Assembly: GCA_002392835.1 (NCBI GenBank)
Contig: DGHX01000063.1
Location: forward strand, 1 to 8,809
Direction: 5' to 3'
From: Prevotella sp. UBA3837
GTDB lineage: Bacteria > Bacteroidota > Bacteroidia > Bacteroidales > Bacteroidaceae
Length of the DNA stretch: 8,809 nt
The stretch's first letter is position 1, and every line of letters begins with the position of its first letter. The position numbers were made by a program, and so were the translations under genes. Shown here piece by piece: positions 6,341-8,809 of the stretch. Under the pieces are notes generated by a model. The model did no database searches. It was not told where the DNA came from and was given only the letters and a program-made list of their open reading frames with translations.

Positions 6341-7888
6341 TCATTCTGAGAGCCGCACGGGGCGCACGCTTCGGCCGCCGCAGCGGTCGTAGTAGCTCAT
6401 GTTGATGCCGTACGAGCCGAAGATCAGGTAGCGTGCGACGTCCGGGCTGCTCGTGTAGAGCGTGCGCGACCAGTAGCTGCCGTACGAGCCAGCATCGTTC
6501 AGCGAACTGTTGTAGCGCCACCCGGTGGCGGGCAGGAAAATGGAGTTACTGTTAGTGTTGCTGGTGATCAGGCGGCCATAGACGCCGTTCTGCGTGGTCC
6601 ACTCGGTGGTGGTGTAGCTGCTGTTGATGAGCTCCTCGAATTGTGCGATGGTCGGCATGCGCCAGGCGGAGCCCCAGTTGACGTAGGCGGCATCGTCTTC
6701 CAGGTCAAGCTCGGTCTTGTTGTCGGTAAAGCCTTTGTAGCCGTAACTACTGTCCGTGCAGTACTTAGTCAAAGTATTCTCAGAGCCTTTGCACAACTTG
6801 TAGGTTCTCCAGTAGAAGTTGGTCTTCCCGCTGTCGTAGCCCGTCGTCTCACCCCATGCGAAAAAGTCGCCGTAGTCCTCGGGAGTTTTTGCGCCGATGT
6901 TGCAGGTGGCCCAAATCGTGCCTGAAGGCAGTCCGAGGTCGACATAAGTGCTGGGATCGACGATGTAAACAGTACAGGTAGCCTTCACGCCACTGCCGTC
7001 GGAAGCCTCGCAGGTGATGACTGCTGTGCCGTAGCCGTAGGCGTCTACGCGGCCATTCCTCACGAGAGCAACGTCCTCGTTGCTGCTACTCCATGTGACG
7101 TTCTTGTTGGCGGCATTCTCGGGCAGAACGGTAGCTATAAGGCGAACGAACCCGTCGAGTTCCAAATCTGCTGTGGTCTGCGACAAGGTGATGCTGGTCA
7201 CCATCTGCTTCACCGTTACGCTGCAAGTGGCCGTCTTATTGCTGCCGCTCGTCTTGGCGGTAATGGTGCAGGTGCCGCCGGCCACGGCGGTCACGAGGCC
7301 GTCCTGGCTGACGGTGGCCACGCTCTCGTCGCTGCTCGTCCAGGTGATGCTGGCGAAGGCTTCAGCGGGCGTGATGCTGGCGATGAGCTGGGCGGTGGTG
7401 CCGTTATTGATGGTGAGCGAGGTCTGGTCGATGGTGATGCCCGAAGCGAGCGAGGTGGACTTGGTGTAATAGGTGAAAGCTCCCGTGGCATAGTCCACCG
7501 TGAGCAGGTACTCGCTCTCCACCTTGATGAGGGGCAGCACCTTGACCGGGCGCTTCTGGGCACTGAGGAACAGCAGGCGGCCCGTCATGGGCATAAACTC
7601 ATAGCTGGCAGCGCCGGGGAAGTCGGTGGTGCCGTCGTCGCTGAGCGTGAACGACCAGCCTTCCGGCGCATACCATGTGCCGACGACCAGCGCATTGTCC
7701 ACCCGGTAGGGGTCGCCGCCCAGGCTGATGGTCTGCATAGGCGACTTACCCAGGATCACGTCTACCAAGCTCACGGCATCTACGATGGTGAGGTTGTTGT
7801 CGTCGTTCATGTCGCCCTTCACGATGGTCTGGGCGCTCACGGCTGTTGCTGCGAAGAGCAGCATCAGGGTAAAGATAGTTTTTCTCAT
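6341..7888 (-). CDS. Secreted protein: dockerin-like loop, two Big_2 domains, Fib_succ_major domain
   Basis: 515 residues. Signal peptide MRK plus hydrophobic 5-18, with VSA|QT cleavage after Ala19. Residues 25-46 (GDMNDDNNLTIVDAVSLVDV) match one dockerin-type calcium loop, DxNxDxxxxxxD at 26-37; a second copy is missing, so true cohesin binding is doubtful. Residues 60-147 are a beta-rich segment (GTWYAPEGW ... FTYYTK) of unknown type. Residues 148-227 and 229-309 are bacterial Ig-like Big_2 domains (ITWTSSDESVATVSQDGLVT and VTWSSSNEDVALVRNGRV). Residues 315-512 match the 'Fibrobacter succinogenes major paralogous' domain, which has a C-type-lectin-like character: YVDLGLPSGTIWATCNIGA, FFAWGE, WRMPT, FLPATGWRY, YWSRTLY and C-terminal GRSVRPV. 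It is probably exposed on the cell surface; ligand unknown. The A-rich leader (7889-7915) has no clear TAnnTTTG box, so I cannot place its promoter. Confidence 0.88.
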   Translation of the reverse strand: MRKTIFTLMLLFAATAVSAQTIVKGDMNDDNNLTIVDAVSLVDVILGKSPMQTISLGGDPYRVDNALVVGTWYAPEGWSFTLSDDGTTDFPGAASYEFMPMTGRLLFLSAQKRPVKVLPLIKVESEYLLTVDYATGAFTYYTKSTSLASGITIDQTSLTINNGTTAQLIASITPAEAFASITWTSSDESVATVSQDGLVTAVAGGTCTITAKTSGSNKTATCSVTVKQMVTSITLSQTTADLELDGFVRLIATVLPENAANKNVTWSSSNEDVALVRNGRVDAYGYGTAVITCEASDGSGVKATCTVYIVDPSTYVDLGLPSGTIWATCNIGAKTPEDYGDFFAWGETTGYDSGKTNFYWRTYKLCKGSENTLTKYCTDSSYGYKGFTDNKTELDLEDDAAYVNWGSAWRMPTIAQFEELINSSYTTTEWTTQNGVYGRLITSNTNSNSIFLPATGWRYNSSLNDAGSYGSYWSRTLYTSSPDVARYLIFGSYGINMSYYDRCGGRSVRPVRLSE

Positions 7889-7947
7889 AGTTCTTTTTTT
7901 TGATATTGTTGTTAATCATTCATTTCTGCTTCTATATAACTAAGTTA

Positions 7948-8054
7948 CAGACCCCACCCCCAACCCCTCCCCTTGAAGGGAGGGGAGCGGCTCCGCTTTC
8001 GATGCCCGTAGGCATTCCCCTCCCTTCAAGGGGAGGGGTTGGGGGTGGGGTCTG
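7948..8054. repeat. 107-base cruciform repeat with 38-bp perfect arms
   Basis: Arms 7948-7985 and 8017-8054 are exact reverse complements (cagaccccacccccaaccc at the outer edge). The 31-base centre holds two further hairpins, agcgg-ct-ccgct (7986-7997) and atgcc-cgta-ggcat (8002-8015), giving a symmetrical branched structure. The outer 19 bases recur with one change at 8791-8809. Translations rich in PPTPP and GGVGGG from this segment are spurious. It lies 60 bases upstream of the 515-residue protein gene. A non-autonomous mobile repeat is the likely identity. Confidence 0.85.
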
Positions 8055-8335
8055 TATTGTTATTATTCGTGTTTGCTTTCGGCGATTCGAACAGTTTGCT
8101 GCATATGTAGAGACACGAAAAGTGCGAGCCGCCTTGTTTCCCTTTGCTGGAAGGCCCTGGAATAGCCCGCGATAAGGAGGGAAGAGGCTGGCTCGCACGA
8201 TGACTGTATCGGAGTGACTCACGCCACGTGATATCGGGCAGCAAGAGACTGCCTGAGCACCATCGGATATCGTGATACGTCTTCTCATAGACTCTCGTCT
8301 TAGGTCTGGTCATGGAATAGAAACCGTCAGGAAAC
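8055..8335. other. Structured, apparently non-coding block between repeat and candidate RNA
   Basis: About 280 bases with no convincing gene. Frames are open on both strands but lack family motifs or initiation signals. Two clear dyads exist. gtgcgagcc (8122-8130) pairs with 8190-8198. At 8225-8274, cacg/cgtg and atatc/gatat enclose ggcag (8237-8241)/ctgcc (8249-8253). No TAnnTTTG box is visible for either strand. It could be the downstream part of the minus-strand RNA if its terminator is leaky. Confidence 0.5.
8122..8198. repeat. Dyad with 9-bp perfect arms
   Basis: gtgcgagcc at 8122-8130 is the exact reverse complement of 8190-8198. The 59 bases between can fold further. No T-run is adjacent. 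Confidence 0.5.
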
Positions 8336-8372
8336 AAAAAAGGCATGGGAGAATCCACTCTCGCCCATCCCT
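8336..8372 (-). terminator. Intrinsic terminator of the candidate RNA
   Basis: On the minus strand, ggatggg pairs with cccatgcc (ATGGG/CCCAT plus two outer G-C pairs across one mismatch) around an approximately 14-base partly paired loop, followed directly by six T (8341-8336). Confidence 0.6.
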
Positions 8373-8678
8373 GCATTCAGGCCTTCGCATTGCCCCCAGT
8401 CCAAGGATAAGCAACGCAGCCAGCCCACGCCAAGTGAATTATATATGCCATAGCACGCTATACATCAATACATATAGCCGCACTGGGGGATATAAATCAC
8501 CCACGTAGACGCTTACCGTTGCATTACCTCTGTGGCTGGTTTCAAGTTTGCGAAGTTTGAATGCACAGAATGGTAACGTTCGTAAACGCCTTTCCGAGAC
8601 CCGCCCTACAACAGCTAAGGTCTCATTCCATCGATGTCTTCTGACCCGCCCTGTCCCCCTGCGGGGACTGGCTTAGTC
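8336..8678 (-). ncRNA. Candidate structured small RNA of about 340 nt, family unknown
   Basis: A consensus promoter at 8715-8684 and a hairpin plus T-run at 8372-8336 (both minus strand) frame this stretch. No convincing protein frame starts within it on that strand. Helices visible: gtcccc/ggggac around a 4-base loop (8653-8668); gagacc (8596-8601)/ggtctc (8619-8624); a 9-bp closing helix 8582-8590 with 8508-8516, using two G-U pairs on the minus strand. That helix encloses ttacc+ctgtg (8524-8534) with cacag+ggtaa (8564-8576), which in turn encloses ttcaa/ttgaa (8541-8561). Downstream, cccccagt (8393-8400) pairs over a long range with 8482-8489, enclosing a gctata/tatagc hairpin. It does not match what I know of tmRNA, RNase P RNA or SRP RNA; I cannot assign a family. 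The 5' end is estimated from the -7 box. Confidence 0.5.
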
Positions 8679-8745
8679 GGGCACAAAGTTACGAACTTTT
8701 TCTGAAACGACCAAAGAAAAGGAGGAAAAAGTGGAAAGAGGAAAG
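8677..8745 (-). repeat. Dispersed promoter-bearing repeat, copy 2
   Basis: Counterpart of 5751-5820, about 88% identical by eye. Differences sit mainly in the spacer, at one base of the -7 box (still TAnnTTTG), in one A of an A-run, and in the purine flank. Confidence 0.8.
8684..8715 (-). promoter_or_regulatory. Promoter of the candidate RNA
   Basis: On the minus strand: TTTG (8715-8712), a 20-base spacer, TAACTTTG (8691-8684). Both boxes match the Bacteroidetes consensus exactly. The first downstream frame of any note begins far away, so the product is probably RNA. Confidence 0.72.
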
Positions 8746-8782
8746 GGGAAAGAGGAAAGAGAAAAGGGGAAAGAGGAAAGGA
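8733..8782 (+). repeat. 50-base pure purine tract with three GGAAAGAGGAAAG copies
   Basis: No pyrimidine occurs from 8733 to 8782. The 13-base unit ggaaagaggaaag occurs at 8733-8745, 8747-8759 and 8768-8780, that is at offsets 14 and 21, both multiples of seven. It lies just upstream of the minus-strand promoter. A slippage-prone or bent upstream element is possible. Confidence 0.8.
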
Positions 8783-8790
8783 CTTAGTCA

Positions 8791-8809
8791 CTGACCCCAC
8801 CCCCAACCC
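8791..8809. repeat. Partial second copy of the cruciform repeat (cut by window end)
   Basis: ctgaccccacccccaaccc differs at one base from 7948-7966, the outer edge of the left arm of the 107-base repeat. The remainder would lie beyond the window. Confidence 0.75.

Noticed and set aside
8084..8092. gattcgaac, resembling a tRNA T-loop on the minus strand
   Set aside because: Flanking bases do not pair as a T-stem, and no acceptor, D or anticodon arm can be built around it.
7900..8376. Open frames on both strands across the cruciform repeat and the block after it
   Set aside because: PPTPP and GGVGGG segments come from the repeat arms. There is no promoter, initiation context or family motif, and frames are open on both strands at once.
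8336..8678. Known housekeeping RNA (tmRNA, RNase P RNA, SRP RNA)
   Set aside because: The conserved ends and cores of these RNAs, such as the tmRNA acceptor and tag reading frame or the RNase P P4 bases, are not found on either strand.
8615..8806. Minus-strand 63-residue frame rich in Phe, Pro, Leu and Ser
   Set aside because: It reads the purine tract and the promoter itself, so it cannot be a normal gene.

Overview
The window looks like chromosomal DNA of a GC-rich Bacteroidales bacterium, most likely Prevotella/Segatella-like. Three things point there. There are three good matches to the Bacteroidetes sigma promoter (TTTG, 20-21 bases, TAnnTTTG), and start codons lack Shine-Dalgarno sequences. 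The protein families are typical of that phylum: a Cthe_2159/DUF4353 beta-helix protein, and a dockerin-like, Big_2 and 'Fibrobacter succinogenes major' domain protein. Intergenic DNA is crowded with long inverted repeats and short A/T-flanked hairpins. The organism call is inference; no rRNA or species marker is present.

Layout. Bases 1-2691 (+) read as a run of three genes: the C-terminal 216 residues of transketolase, a PfkB-family sugar kinase, and an acidic lipoprotein of unknown function. Gaps are 51 and 12 bases, so co-transcription is plausible. At 2714-2770 a dyad overlaps a strong promoter that drives a secreted 728-residue beta-helix protein (2814-5000, +). Bases 5001-5426 are non-coding: a perfect 15-bp hairpin, an inverted-repeat-bounded unit of about 360 bp, a four-unit short repeat and two plus-strand terminators. 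On the minus strand follow a 97-residue orphan minimal nucleotidyltransferase with its own promoter, a remnant of an unknown protein, an 84-base hairpin, and a 515-residue secreted multidomain protein (7888 to 6341).

The last 920 bases hold no convincing protein gene. They contain a 107-base cruciform repeat (7948-8054), with a partial second copy at the window edge (8791-8809). Between the copies lies a structured, apparently non-coding block. Within it, on the minus strand, a promoter (8715-8684) and a terminator (8372-8336) frame about 340 bases with several perfect local and long-range helices. This is a candidate small RNA gene and the most interesting item in the window. Its promoter segment is about 88% identical over 70 bases to the promoter of the nucleotidyltransferase gene 2.9 kb away, so the promoter module itself behaves like a dispersed repeat.

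Functionally, the left third is central carbon metabolism (pentose phosphate pathway plus a sugar kinase). The two large secreted proteins suggest polysaccharide or surface interaction. No pathway joins the whole window.
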